Numbered from the stretch's first letter, positions 1 through 11,720 are shown. The stretch: 64,000 nt of DNA from Beta vulgaris subsp. vulgaris (GCF_026745355.1 NC_079207.1:15710650-15774649); one strand, 5' to 3'. The notes: generated from the letters alone by a model not told the origin. Program-made: numbers and translations.

Positions 1-2
1 GA

Positions 3-1983
3 CATCTCATATCTGAGCGTGGCATCCAGGTGGACAGAGCAAAAATTGAGGTGATTGAGAAACTTCCTCCTCCTGTGAATGTCAAGGGAGTGAGAAGTTT
101 TCTGGGTCACGCGGGTTTCTATCGCAGATTTATAAAAGACTTTTCAAAAATTGCGAAACCCCTTACTCAATTGTTGCTCAAGGATGCCACCTTTGATTTT
201 ACTGATGCGTGTGTGGAGTCTTTTGACAGGATTAAGGAAGCATTGATCACTGCCCCTATCATACAACCTCCAGACTGGAGTCTTCCTTTCGAGATCATGT
301 GTGATGCTAGCGATTATGCGGTTGGTGCTGTGCTTGGTCAACGGAAAAACAAAGTCCTCCATGCCATCTACTATGCCAGCAAGACCTTAGATGAAGCCCA
401 GGTCAACTATGCTACGACAGAGAAAGAATTGTTAGCCATTGTGTATGCTCTTGACAAGTTTCGGACCTACCTCATAGGTTCGAAAGTGATTGTTCATACT
501 GACCATGCTGCGCTAAAGTATCTCTTGGCCAAGAAGGAGGCCAAACCACGACTTATACGATGGATATTGTTACTACAAGAGTTTGATCTGGAGATCCGTG
601 ACAAGAAGGGTGCTGAGAATGTAGTTGCAGATCATCTCTCCCGGTTGAGGTTTGAGTCAAGTGCTGACGGTCCCATAGATGATGCTTTTCCAGATGACCA
701 TCTTTTCGCTGTGTCTACTCAATCTCCATGGTATGCTAATTTGCTAATTATTGTGTTAGTGGTTCTCATCCTCCTGATTTGACATACCAACAGCGCAAGA
801 AGTTCTATCACGATGCCAAGCATTATTTTTGGGATGACCCCTCTTATACAAGAAGTGTTCAGATGGCTTGTTCCGACGATGTATAGCTGATTGGGAGATA
901 GTTGGCATTCTCCAACATTGTCATAGTATGCCTTGCAGTGGACATCTGGGCTCACAAGCCACCGCTTATAGAGTTCTCCAGAGTGGTTTTTATTGGCCTA
1001 CCATTTTTAAAGATGCTCGTGTTTTTTGTCTCTCTTGTGATGAATGTCAACGAACGGGTAATATTTCAAAGAGGCAGGAGATGCCCCAGATGGGTATTTT
1101 GGAGATTGAACCCTTTGATGTATGGGGTATTGATTTCATGGGACCTTTCCCTTCTTCTTGTGGGAACAGGTATATCTTGGTTGCTGTGGACTATGTGACT
1201 AAGTGGGTTGAAGCTGTGGCTTCCATTACCAATGATTCTAAGGTAGTCATGAAGCTCTTCAAGAAGGTCATTTTCCCTCGATTCGGAGTCCCGAGAGTCT
1301 TGATCAGTGATGGGGGATCTCACTTTCACCAGCGCACTTTCAAAGCTTTACTGAAGAGATATGGAGTCACTCACAAAGTTGGTTTAGCCTATCATCCTCA
1401 GACTAGTGGTCAAGTTGAAGTCTCCAATCGTCAGATCAAGCGCATTTTGGAGAAGGTAGTCAACAGGTCAAGGAAGGATTGGTCACAAAAATTGGATGAT
1501 ACTCTGTGGGCTCTGAGAACTGCTTTTAAGACACCTCTAGGAACCACCCCATATCGATTAGTCTATGGCAAAGCTTGTCATTTACCAGTTGAAATGGAGT
1601 ATCTCTCAGCTTGGGCAGTTAAAGAAATTAATTTGGATTTGGAGGCTGCAGGGGAAGCAAGACTTCTTCAACTGAATGAGTTAGATGAGCTTCGACTATA
1701 TATAAGCATATGAAAACCACAAACTCTACAAGGAGCAAACCAAACGATTTCATGACAAGATGATTGTAAAGCGGGAGTTTCATGTTGGTGACAAAGTCCT
1801 ATTATACAACTCTAGACTGAGGCTTTTTCCTGGAAAGCTTAAGTCAAAATGGTCTGGACCTTTTGTCGTCACTGACGTGAAAACACATGGAGCTATTGAA
1901 GTGGCCAATGCGCTGGAACGAAGTTCAAAGTGAATGGGCAGCGTCTGAAACTGTACCATGAGGCGCCTTCATCGGCCAAGTAG
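3..1983 (+). pseudogene. gypsy pol remnant: RT tail, RNase H, integrase
   Basis: The frame is open from the window edge to 782. It reads the RT connection ([12 protein letters not shown]) and then a full RNase H with its acidic residues in CDASD, TEKE, HTDHA and VADHLS. Frameshifts near 745 and 850 move the reading to the frame of 868-1713. That frame holds the HHCC zinc finger (about 917-1055, HCHS..CLSCDEC) and the integrase core with Asp in WGIDFMGP, Asp in ISDGGSHF and Glu in GQVEVSNRQ. Another shift near 1695 leads into an integrase C-terminal part ([25 protein letters not shown]), and a further shift near 1920 precedes NGQRLKLYHE. At least four frame breaks make this a dead copy. The protein would copy and insert the element. 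The acidic catalytic residues are still present, so decay looks recent to moderate. Confidence 0.88.
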
Positions 1984-2248
1984 AGGTCATGTACCTAGAC
2001 ACTCCCTGATTTTGAGAAGAGGTACTAAGGTCGTGCGGGACCATCTAAACCAGCGCTTTGCGGGAGGCAACCCGTCTTTTCTTTTTCTTCTTTGTCAGTT
2101 TCGATTTTTGTTTTCTTTTGATTTTTTTAGTTTACTTTCTTAGTGTGGTGAGGGAGAGTGTACTGATATTTGGACGAGTCTAGTGTGTGCAGGAGGCAAA
2201 TTTTACGACTTGGGAAAATTTTGACGGAAAATAGCGCAAAAATGAATT
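1984..2248 (+). other. post-pol spacer of gypsy element
   Basis: Non-coding, T-rich sequence between the pol stop and the palindrome cluster. It contains a purine-rich stretch (gtggtgagggagagtg near 2145). No conserved ORF is visible. Confidence 0.5.
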
Positions 2249-2583
2249 CGCCCGGTCAACCGGGCGAGTTCGCCCGACCGGGCGCGCAAGCAGTTTTCAA
2301 CAGAGTGAACGAAAAAACGCGAGAAAAAGTAAAGTACTTTTCGCCCGGTCGACCGGGCGAAGTCGCCCGCCCGGGCGCGCAAGCGTCTTTTGGGGGTATA
2401 TTGCCCGGTCAACCGGGCGAAACAAAAATGAAAATTCTGGAAATCGCCCGACCGGGCGGATTTCGCTCGGTCGACCGGGCGGAATTTCTTCTTTCGAAAA
2501 CGCCCAGCTTCGCCAAAATCGCCTAACTCTGCGAAAAAAAAGATTTCGCCCGGTCGACCGGGCGGGTCGGCCCGACCGGGCGA
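2249..2583 (+). repeat. internal cluster of GC-rich palindromes
   Basis: Two motif types alternate: an 18-mer close to or equal to the perfect palindrome CGCCCGGTCGACCGGGCG, and a shorter CGCCCGACCGGGCG. Copies lie at about 2249, 2272, 2342, 2362, 2401, 2444, 2467, 2547 and 2569. They sit in AT-rich DNA between pol and the env-like ORF. The same motifs recur in the LTR of this element (6422-6663). Confidence 0.9.
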
Positions 2584-2862
2584 AATCCCCCGACAGCTTT
2601 TATTTGCCCACGATTTCACCCCCTTTTCATTCTTTCTTTTTCCTTCTCTCAAAAACTTCATCTTCTCAAAACCCTTATCTTCTCTCTCCTCACTACCTCC
2701 ATCTCCATACCTTCTCCTACCTCTCTTCTCTCACCAATCTCATCCCTTCCTTCAAATTTTCTTCACTTTTCTTCATCTTTCTCACAAAAACAAAAGAAAA
2801 ATTCAGAAAATCTCCATCTTTTCTCTCTCTCACTTCCATTCACCTTCCTATCAAATTCAAGC
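2584..2862 (+). other. CT-rich leader of the env-like ORF
   Basis: A strongly pyrimidine-rich, unspaced leader (ttctctctcctcactacctc type) ends just before the ATG at 2863. It resembles a plant 5' leader. No TATA box can be assigned with confidence. Confidence 0.4.
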
Positions 2863-4258
2863 ATGTCAAGGCCAAGCAAGAGGAGGCAAAATTCACGAGG
2901 GGAATCAAGCACTCGCATCCCACCGGATTCAAACTTCCCCGAGGTAATCTTCAAATCTCTAGAACAAAAAGAAAAATTTCAGAAATTGAAACATAGAAAT
3001 ATTGTTCCTACTAGATTTGTTGATTCGCAATCTCTACATACATTGGGAATATTTAATGATACAAAGACTTTATTTGAGAAATTGGGTTTGGGTACTATGT
3101 TTGGCATATTTTTCTGGACCTACAGGCACCTAACCCTCGAATTTCTGAGTTCCCTAGAAGTAGGGAATAAAAATCAGGTGCTTCATTTTCGCCTCATGAA
3201 TGAGGATAGGGAATTAACATTGGGCCAACTAGCTGCTATCTTTGGCCTACCCCTCACTGGGGAACATCGTCACCCTCCAGAACTTCGCATAAATACACTT
3301 TGGGCAGCCTTTACGGGTGAAGATGCGGTCAACACCCAACCATGTCTGCCGATCATTTGCACCTTCCCAGTCTTCGCTACTTGCAGCGATTTCTTGCTGC
3401 ACACTTTTTGGGCGAGCTGAGCCCCACTCCTGTCAAAAACAGGAGATTTTTCTGATGGGGAGCTATTTGTTTCCCGAGCTTGACTACGCTTTGTGCCTGC
3501 CCTATTTGTTTGTCTCCCAGCTCAAACGGACCGCCACTAGCTTGCCTGCCCAATTTGAGGATGGTAGTGTCAGGGGACAACCTATTGTTGTAGGTGGACT
3601 TATAACTGCTATTGCTGTTCACTTTGGTTTTGTGCCTGACGTTAACAATGCAGTAGTTGGCCCTGTAGAGATTGGCATCGATGACATGATCAATGCCAAG
3701 TGGATCACTGCCCAGTCGGCCAACAAGTTTAGGTGGTACATTGCCAAGAAGGAGTCCATCCTTCTTCCTGACCGCGCCCAGACCCGCCTTGAGCCTGGTG
3801 TAGGTTCCTACCTACTTCCTTTGCGGGGTCAGGAGCCCATTGCTCGACGACCCTTGAGGACCTACCATAGGCAGTCGGCGGGGGAAGCCTCTTCCTCCGC
3901 TCCTGTAGACCCTATGATGGCCGCCCTTACTCGCATCGAGCAGGGACAACAGTCCCTTACCTCACAGATGGGCTGTCTTGAGTTGGGTCAGGCCACCATT
4001 CAGACCCACCTGACCTCCTTGGACACACGGTTGACCACCGTGGAGTCCGACATGCACCATGCCCTCTACCCCATCTACCATGACTATTACCACCAGGGGC
4101 TTATCGCCCATGACCATACCCATCCGTCTTGGTATACGCCACACGTACCTGACCCCACTGACCATATGGGGGAGGATGCCTTTGGCAATGCTGTTTTTGG
4201 TGCTGCAGGTACTTCTGGAGGCGGTTTTACTGCGGATATGTCTGACGATGAGACATGA
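2863..4258 (+). pseudogene. Athila-type ORF (env-like, post-pol) broken by frameshifts
   Basis: The ATG at 2863 opens 185 codons (RFVDSQSLHTLG, FWTYRHLTLEFL, LTLGQLAAIFGLP) that I recognise as the plant 'ATHILA ORF-1 / putative plant transposon protein' family. The reading is lost around 3330-3420: the next piece (SLRYLQRFLAAHFLGEL) is in a second frame to a TGA near 3454, and then the frame ending at 4258 continues (LFPELDYALCLPYLF, GGLITAIAVHFG). The C-terminal part has a Gln/Leu-rich coiled-coil-like stretch (MMAALTRIEQGQQSLTSQMG) and a His/Tyr/Pro/Asp-rich tail ending SDDET. The function of this family is unknown. The env label rests only on position after pol. At least two frameshifts make it a pseudogene. 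Confidence 0.75.
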
Positions 4259-4730
4259 GTCATCTCTTCTTCCCTCTTGCTGCAATGAGGTCATTGCCGA
4301 GTTCAGCTTGGGGGGAGATTTGTTGTAAGTACACCCTCTCTTTTTATTGCTTTTTAGTGTAGTCAGTTTAGTTAGTCTGTTTGTTATAGTTTACCATGCC
4401 CTCTACCCCATCTACCATGACTATTACCACCAGGGGCTTATCGCCCATGACCATACCCATCCGTCTTGGTATACGCCACACGTACCTGACCCCACTGACC
4501 ATATGGGGGAGGATGCCTTTGGCAATGCTGTTTTTGGTGCTGCAGGTACTTCTGGAGGCGGTTTTACTGCGGATATGTCTGACGATGAGACATGAGTCAT
4601 CTCTTCTTCCCTCTTGCTGCAATGAGGTCATTGCCGAGTTCAGCTTGGGGGGAGATTTGTTGTAAGTACACCCTCTCTTTTTATTGCTTTTTAGTGTAGT
4701 CAGTTTAGTTAGTCTGTTTGTTATAGTTTA
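4057..4730 (+). repeat. perfect 337-bp tandem duplication
   Basis: Bases 4057-4393 and 4394-4730 read identically throughout. Each unit holds the last 67 codons of the env-like ORF, its TGA and a purine tract (agcttggggggag). The second copy is out of its parent ORF context and is only a tail fragment. Perfect identity points to a recent duplication or an assembly artefact. Confidence 0.95.
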
Positions 4731-6141
4731 GTTTCATTGCTTTAAAAAATAAATAAATAAATAAAAATCATATATTGCTGAAAAAAATACCAAAAATACG
4801 AATTGACTGGATTGGTATGATCGCCTCTCTGTGCCCCATGATATTCTTTGAAAATGTATTTGGGCTCTTTATCTGGATAGTTGGGTACTTGTGATTGTGA
4901 TGCTGGAATGTGAACTCTAAAGGCCATGACCCTCAATGAGTTTTGATAATAAAGCGCTTATCTTGACTGCATACTTGATCTGGTTAGACTGTGAGGATTC
5001 ATTTTTGCCAATGGATTCATTTCTATATCCATTCTATTTTCTTGTGTGTTAGTTCCTCATTAGCTGACTGATCTTGACTTTGACATCGTACGCATTGAGA
5101 TCTGATGACTTGTGGCAATTGCTGTGATAGAGGCGTTCTTTTGTCTGTTTTTTTTAGCCTTAAAGTGATTTTCATGATATACTTTTATCCTCCTTAGCCC
5201 TGCTGAGCCTAATGACTATTTCATGTTACTTAACCTCATTACATGCCCATGACCTTTGTTTTGATACTAATCCCAAGCCTAGCTTGGGGGAGCATATGGT
5301 TGAGTTAGCATCTGAGATAGTTTTTATGAGTTACTTTGGATGGAAACGATTGTCTTAAGGTACAAAAATTGAGAAAAAGAAAAGAATGAGCAAAATGAAA
5401 TACATGTGATTATGGGATTGAAAAAATGCAAAGAGAAAGAAAAAGAAAGATTGAAAAAGAAGAAACGAACAAAAAAATCAAAAATTCTTTCTTTTCCAAG
5501 TGCTTGCAAAGAAAAAATTCAATCACGCTGTTTCTAGAATGAGTTCATTGCAAATTTGGTGATTTATAGAATTAGGAAACTATTATTGGCTATATTCAGG
5601 TTGATACTTCTAATAACTTGTGCTCCCCTATTCTTGGTTTTTTCCACCCACATTTCCATACATAATCCATACCCATACCTAAGCCCCATTACAACCCCAA
5701 GAAGTCCTCTTGAGCTTGCGCTTATATTGTCTATTGGATCGATGTGGTCAGTTTGTCAAGGTTAAAGAGTACGTTCGCTACTTGAGTCGACATGATTAGG
5801 TTGAGTGACATTATTACCTTTCTAAACACATGAGAGCGTGAGTGGGAAGGGTCATTATGGTTGGGATGGTGAGCGATCGGGCACATCTTTTGCCTGCCAC
5901 AAAATGTCGAGAGGAGTGACACCCCAGTGAGTACCTTTTCAATATTTGTACGTCATATAAGGCAGCTGTATTGGTTTGGGTGATTGGTAGTAGAGTGATC
6001 TGAACTTGAACTTGAATTGTGCCTGCTTGAATGATTTGTGAGCCTTATAAAAAAATTTTGATCTCTGTTTTCATATTTGAAGGGGTGAGGCAATCATATT
6101 CTGTTCATGTCATGGTTTTGCTTAGGGACAAGCAAAAGGTT
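4731..6141 (+). other. 3' untranslated region of the gypsy element
   Basis: No credible ORF is present. The stretch has an A-rich run (aaataaataaataaata at 4747), an A/G-rich block (5370-5490) and another agcttgggggag purine tract at 5281. This is typical of the long non-coding tail before the 3' LTR in Athila/Tat elements. Confidence 0.6.
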
Positions 6142-6155
6142 AGCTTGGGGGATTT
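6142..6155 (+). promoter_or_regulatory. polypurine tract next to 3' LTR
   Basis: The motif agcttgggggattt lies directly before the TGATG that opens the LTR. It is the position where a plus-strand primer is expected. Similar tracts at 4309, 4646 and 5281 are not followed by sequence that matches the LTR end. Confidence 0.6.
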
Positions 6156-6421
6156 TGATGTGTTCATTATTCATCGATTATTTACTCTAATCCCCTTAGT
6201 TTTGATAGTCGATTTGGGCTCTTTCGAGCTCTTTCTTGTGGATTTGATGTGTTTGGAGTTCTTGTCGTGTTTTGCAGGTTTTGATGCGGATTTGGTACTT
6301 TGTACCTTTATCGGAGTCGCAACACGGAAGTCTAGCAGTCACACAAGGTCCAAGGCGTATGCGGAAGACCGCATGAGCGTTTTGGTTGGATTCCACGAAG
6401 AAAAAGACAAGGAAACAACTT

Positions 6422-6663
6422 CGCCCGGTCGACCGGGCGAAGTTTCATACTTAGCCACCAGCAGCGTTCGAAGAAGAAACCACTCATGCGCCCGACCGGG
6501 CGGTCTCGCCCGGTCGACCGGGCGAACTGCAACACTTAGCATTTTTCATCCTTCATTTCGCCCGGCCAACCGGCGACCAGACGAAGAAAAACGCTTGCGC
6601 GCCCGACCGGGCGGAATTTTTCCTTCGTCGTAAGTTTGTGATCACCGTCGCCCGACCGGGCGG
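6422..6663 (+). repeat. U3 cluster of GC-rich palindromes
   Basis: Copies of CGCCCGGTCGACCGGGCG lie at 6422 and near 6503, and of CGCCCGACCGGGCG near 6490, 6599 and 6649, with a decayed one at 6559. The last copy ends 50 bp upstream of the LTR TATA box. The motifs match those at 2249-2583. Confidence 0.9.
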
Positions 6664-6712
6664 ACTCTCAGGACGCGATTTTTCGGGTTTTTTTAGCCGG
6701 TTTTGTAATTAG

Positions 6713-6720
6713 TATAAATA
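6713..6720 (+). promoter_or_regulatory. LTR TATA box
   Basis: TATAAATA follows 'agccggttttgtaattag'. The same text precedes the TATA box in the reverse-strand LTR at 17382-18990, which supports a real shared promoter core. Confidence 0.6.
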
Positions 6721-7514
6721 GGTTTTTAATTTTCTACGTTTTTTAGGGCCAAACACTTAGTTTATTCTCTCTACTTTTGTTGAACTTTTACATTGGAAGA
6801 TTATATAGATCGTCGATTTCCTTTTCCATCGTTCTTCAATCATTTGGTATTCTTCTCTACTTAGTTTAATTTAATGAATTCTTTTACTTTGATTATGTTT
6901 ATTGCGTTTAATATCATCATGAGTGAGTAGTCTATTTCTAGGGTTTAGAGAGGGAAGCCATGTTTATACCTTTTTATTGTGGTTTGATGTTCTTCAATAA
7001 TTGGATTGAATTAGAATAATTCCTATTGATTTGTTATACTTGTTTAATTCATGTAATTGCGCAATATCATGAGTTATGTTTAGCTAATAAGAATTAGAAT
7101 CGAAAGATCATATTCATTAGAGGCTTGTTACAATAGGTAGATTTGATTATGTTGAGCGACCGTACTGGCATATGTTAATCTAGGAGTTGTTAATGCCTGA
7201 CCAAGGATTAGCGAAATATTTCATTTATTCGAACCTCAATCCAAGTGTTGTTGAACTATATTATATTGATTAAACTGGTATAAGCATGGTGGACCGATCG
7301 ATTGCCCTAGGCTTTTAATTATTTGATAAATTCCCATTTTTCTGCGTTCTAGTTTATTTTAGTTTAGTTATTAATTAATCAATCATTTATTCTCTGCAAA
7401 TAGTTAGATAATTGACACAAATCTGTAGAACTCCTCTCCCTGTGGATCGACCCGTATTTGCCAGTTTCTGCTAAACAGACACCGTGCACTTGCGGTATAT
7501 TTTAAAACCCATCA

Positions 7515-8000
7515 CTCATCCTCCAAAAATCGGCCACTTCCTAATACACCTAGAACTTCAATTAGTAGGAGGATTAGAGAGGTAAAATTAACAAGGAATA
7601 AGTGCAAGTTTATGGAGGATGAAAGATGAAAATTCTCTCACAATGGTGTTTGAAAATTATGGTCCACTATTCTCTGTAATTCCCTGTTGTAGTCTGTAGT
7701 CTGTAATCATGGTAATCATTGTATGTCCCATGATCCTAGGTTGATACTCTGAGCATTTCTGCTATTTTCTAGAAAGACACTTGTCATAGCAGCAGCAGTA
7801 CTAGTTGTCATGTGTGACCGTTTCTTTTGTCTGTTTTCTAGAAAGACACTTGTCACTATGACAGTGGACATAGATTAGTACTTAATGTATTGCTCTCTAT
7901 TTTAGAGATTTCAAGCTGAATGAAATGAATATGGTGAGATCATATTGAGAGAAAATATCTCCTGAAACTTGTGTTCTCGTTGTCTTCATGGTATCAGAGC
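7515..8000 (+). mobile_element. Ty1/copia-type LTR end with primer-binding site
   Basis: TGGTATCAGAGC at 7989-8000 is the classic plant copia primer site complementary to initiator tRNA-Met. It follows the 'ca' that would end an LTR at 7988. Upstream text (ctctattttagagatttc, aatgaaatgaatatgg) fits a copia LTR R/U5. The left border is not resolved. A repeated phrase 'tctagaaagacacttgtca' occurs at about 7770 and 7840. Only about 80 bp of internal sequence may follow. Confidence 0.6.
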
Positions 8001-8886
8001 AAAGGTTCTCATAAAACAGTTTCTAACCCTATCTCCTTCAAACCTGTAAAACCTTCTTTCCTCAGCTTCACTCTTGTTTAAATCATAACAAAAATTGAAA
8101 CAACTATAAAAAGTCAAACATTATTTTACTTTGTCATACTTTTAAATATATTTGAAAAACTTAAAACACTTTTCGGGTTGTGAAAATGACTTTTAAATTG
8201 GGTATGAGGATCTCAACCACTCAAATCATCAATCATTAAATATTATTTTTGGCCCAATCACCTTATCCTAAGCCCAAAAGAGAAACCTATATAACACCCC
8301 CTCAAAACCCCAAATTCCCACACACTTTATTTTCTTTCTCTTTCCTCATCTTATGTCCTCTCTCTTTTATATTTCTCTTTTCTTCTCCTCCTCTTCGGTT
8401 TTCTCCCTCACCTCCACCACACGTTTGCCGGACCACCGAATCAGCAGCCGGCGTCCCTTCGGTTGCCGCGAGTCCTCTCCACCCCCTTCTTGTTTGGTTA
8501 TTTCTTCCTCCTTAAGTTTTATTTTAATGTAAAGTTTGTATTTTAAGGGTTTGTTTTAATATGTTTATGTTTGATGATCTAATTATGAATCTAAGATTAT
8601 ATAATTTATATAATGAATTAATAAAAATTCAGATTTACTTATTATGTTTGAATTGGAACTTTAATCCTCAAAGAATGGATTTTTAGGGTTTCATGAGTTC
8701 AAAAATCATAGTAGTATACTATAGTTTATGACTTTAAGTATTCTTATGATTTTAAGTATGTTTAAGTATGTTTTTGAAAAAGGGCTTTATTATATTATAT
8801 GTTGTTGGAAATTTAAAAGGATGTTGATGACAGAGTTTTTATGATTTAAATATTATATTTAAGGAGTTTTAACAACTACTATAGTA
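8001..8886. other. non-coding stretch with promoter-like text
   Basis: There is a TATA-like ctatataac near 8289 followed by a very CT-rich leader and a short GC-richer patch (8415-8500). The open frame there has no ATG start and low-complexity Ser/Pro/Leu content, so I do not call a gene. It could be part of an LTR. Confidence 0.35.
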
Positions 8887-9200
8887 CTCCATCCATTTCC
8901 TAAAGATCTTCCCTCTTTCCGTTTAAGTGCGTTTCCAAAAGATCTTCCCTCTTTTACTTTATTCCTTATTTGGAATTTTTTTCCTTTTTACCCTCTCATG
9001 TCCCTATCATATGGTCCACCACTACATTATTAACTCAATTTTACTCCCTTTCTTTCTCCTACTTTAAGCCTTTTTTATTTGTTTATTTGTCTTAACCCCT
9101 TTCTCTCTCCTACTTTACTCACCTCACACCCCACACAAATGGATCCCCCTTGGTATCTGTAAGAACAGTAACAAGGAAGGTCTTTAGGAAACAGAGGGAG
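8887..9200. mobile_element. Stowaway-like MITE, 314 bp
   Basis: The termini CTCCATCCATTTCCTAAAGA and (reverse complement) CTCCCTCTGTTTCCTAAAGA match as inverted repeats. TA lies on both sides (8885-8886 and 9201-9202). No coding capacity. This is the mariner-type MITE signature. Confidence 0.85.
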
Positions 9201-9202
9201 TA

Positions 9203-11260
9203 GTACAGCTAGTACTACACTAGGAGGTTTTACTAATTAAGTTTTAAAGGTGGAAAAGATTTTTAATCACTTTTAAGAATGGTTTAAAGTGATTTATTAT
9301 TGTTGGAAATTTAAAAGTATTTATTGTGGATTATATTGGTTATTTTTAGCCAGAGAATTCTCTTTAGGTGACTTTTAAGGTTGTGAAAGTGGCCTCTCGA
9401 TTTATACACAAGGTATGTACATACCTATGTGTTGATTGGATTAGTATCATGTCCTAAGGATGAGAATTATGTATTATCATGTATAGGGAACTATTTCTAG
9501 TTCATACATGATTTCTATTATGTTGGATTTGCATGTTTTATGCCGTTGTGTGGAGCATGTTAGTTATGATATTTATATTACTAGTCTTCAAAATTTGCTA
9601 TTCTATTAGATACTCCATTCGTACTTTATTTATGATTAAACTTAAATGTGAAAAATTCAACAGTTAGATGATTTTAGATATATTAATTCGCTAATGTAAA
9701 AAAATAAAAAGGTTGTGAGTGATTGTTAACATTAATTTTTTGTGAATGAATATTGAACAGAAAGAACAAAAATAGTGAGTTGGTTTAACTGAATTAAAGA
9801 GTATCAAATGTAGTGAATGTTCAGACTTTCATGTGCACGTTATGTATGCCATCTTTTTTATAAGGTATAAATATTTTGTTCATTTAATTTTTGATTGAAG
9901 TATTTGATGCATATACCATTTTAAACTTGTTTTAAATGGCAAGTTGGAATGAGAATTTTTAAATGATTTGCTTTTGTAATTTTTTTCATTCCATTAATTA
10001 GATCATTAAGGGTATTTTAGTCACTTCAAAAGAGGACACCACACCTCCTCCCTTGGCGTATATAATAGAGATATTTGTATGGAGTATTGATGTAAGCATA
10101 TGGTATTTGGAAACTTTATTTTATTAATTCACATGAGGGATTAATTTTTATGTTAGTTTAGATCATGATTGAATCATGTTGTTCCCTATGAATTATTTAA
10201 TTACTTTATGAAAACAGAGGTCCTTATATCGTAAGTTGATTATTATACCTATGAAAGGTTGGTTGGTGTTGACCTTGTTCAACGAATAAAAGAAAGTTAT
10301 TAATTAAAAGTTGGAATTAATCTTGGCTTGTAAGTTGTTGATCACCTAATCTAATCCCGAAACAAAAACAGAAGCTTATGATTGTTTGATGATTATATTA
10401 TGTGTCCTTCTTGTGAATCATAACAAGTGAATAAATTATTAATCATGTAAAGTGAAACGTGGATAACAATAACTTTAGACTTGTGCATGTCTGAAGTGTT
10501 GGACAAGTATGAGTTGGAGTACATAGTGGTAGCCCATGGCTTTTTGTGGGACCGGATTGATCACAGTATCCTATTTTTATTTTAAAGGTTCCTCGATATC
10601 GTAGGTTAGGGGAATACGGAGTCGTGCCCGTTTTTCGTCTTCAAGGTTGGAGACTGATTTCGGTTTAGATAACTCGTTCCATTGACTATTCCATCTAAAT
10701 TAATTAATCTACTAGTTGTGAAGTTTAGTTCAGTAAAAGTAGCCTGCAATGTTATTTTATTATTATTTATCCATGCCTATTATTTATTACTATCATGTTT
10801 AGATTGTTTATTTATTTATTATGTACTACTCACCTTTGATGATTACGTGCTTTGTGTGCATGTGTTGATCATGGTTATGCCTTATTGATCATGTGATGAC
10901 CCATTTGGTGAGCAGTCTATAGGAATCAGTATTGCGTGCATCGTCCATTACAGGTTTGAAGATGATGCATCATGGGTTCGGGATTGGAGAGCTTGTGTTG
11001 ACTACATATTTTATTTTATTTTATACTTTTCATCTGTTACTTTGACTTTTGATGTTGACTTCAACTTTTGTTGGTTTGACTTTTAGAGTTGAATTTTTGT
11101 TTGACTAAGTTTTATTTCTAAAGTTTATTTATTATGTTTTTAGCTGTAAATTTTGAGTAAGTTGATACGTTATCACACAAACGATAATACTTTGATAACT
11201 GTCTAAGTGTTATATTAAAAAGGTATTTTGATAAATAGAGAATTGTCAAGGTGTTAAAGG
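9203..11260. other. AT-rich non-coding DNA
   Basis: No ORF with plausible coding character. The text near 10990-11110 repeats ttgacttt/gttgacttc phrases. It may belong to an old LTR, but I cannot define ends. Confidence 0.4.
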
Positions 11261-11720
11261 TTTAGATGTGGTTAGTAGTGGGTTGTTACAACCTTCCCGA
11301 TGGCCAGTGCAGCATGGACCCCGTGCTTCCTCCCTCTCTCGTGTCGATTTCCCCCCTTTTGCCACGCAATCTCTTCCTCCCAATCCACTTCCTAACAACC
11401 ACCACGCAGTCACTGGTTCTCCTCACCGCTACCAGACCCCTTCCCTTGCCGAGCTATCACCCCATTTCTTTGCTTTTGAAATTCGCTTCCCCGCCCCAGA
11501 TCCCCTTCCCTTGCTTTCGAAATTATTTTCCCTTCCCCGCCACCCTCTACCCTGCCCAGAAAAAGCCTTCCCCATCCCTAAAACCCCTCATTCGTTCCCT
11601 TCTTCGTCACGCCTTCCCCCGCCCCTGAACCCCCCTCCCTGGCCCCGCCACCCCCTCTCCTATTCAAGAAAAGTTGAAAACTCTCCAATTCCATTACCCC
11701 CCCCCCCCTCAAACATGTAA
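11261..11720. other. C-rich, Pro-coding low-complexity patch
   Basis: A pyrimidine-rich segment is open in two frames at once (Pro/Ser/Leu-rich). It has no conserved motif and ends in a C13 run near 11697. Being open in overlapping frames is explained by base composition, so no gene is called. Confidence 0.4.

Larger units (their letters stand above)
1..7514 (+). mobile_element. Ty3/gypsy (Athila/Tat-like) LTR retrotransposon, 3' part, cut by window edge
   Basis: The order seen is RT tail, RNase H, integrase, a GC-palindrome spacer, an Athila-type ORF, a purine tract and an LTR that ends at 7514. This pol-then-extra-ORF order is typical of the Athila/Tat lineage. The 5' LTR, gag and most of RT lie left of the window. 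All coding parts carry frameshifts, so the copy is not autonomous. The target-site duplication cannot be tested because the left end is missing. The expected right copy would be the five bases after 7514. Confidence 0.85.
6156..7514 (+). mobile_element. 3' LTR of the gypsy element (about 1.36 kb)
   Basis: It starts TGATGTG after the purine tract and ends cccATCA, an inverted TGAT/ATCA pair. U3 carries the GC-palindrome cluster. A TATAAATA box lies at 6713-6720, followed by a pyrimidine-rich transcribed part. The 3' end has the 'ccctgtggatcgaccc ... tgcacttgcgg' text seen at the ends of many plant Athila/Tat LTRs. The left border is inferred from the purine tract and the inverted ends because the 5' LTR is outside the window. 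Confidence 0.65.

Noticed and set aside
2249..2583. CRISPR-like array
   Set aside because: The GC palindromes are irregularly spaced, of two types, lack unique equal-length spacers, and lie in a plant retrotransposon.
8249..8515. 88-codon ORF after a TATA-like site
   Set aside because: No ATG at its start, low-complexity Ser/Pro/Leu content, possibly part of an LTR.
11266..11720. Pro-rich ORFs of 120 and 150 codons
   Set aside because: Overlapping frames are open because the DNA is C-rich. No motif, no promoter, and the frame ends in a homopolymer.
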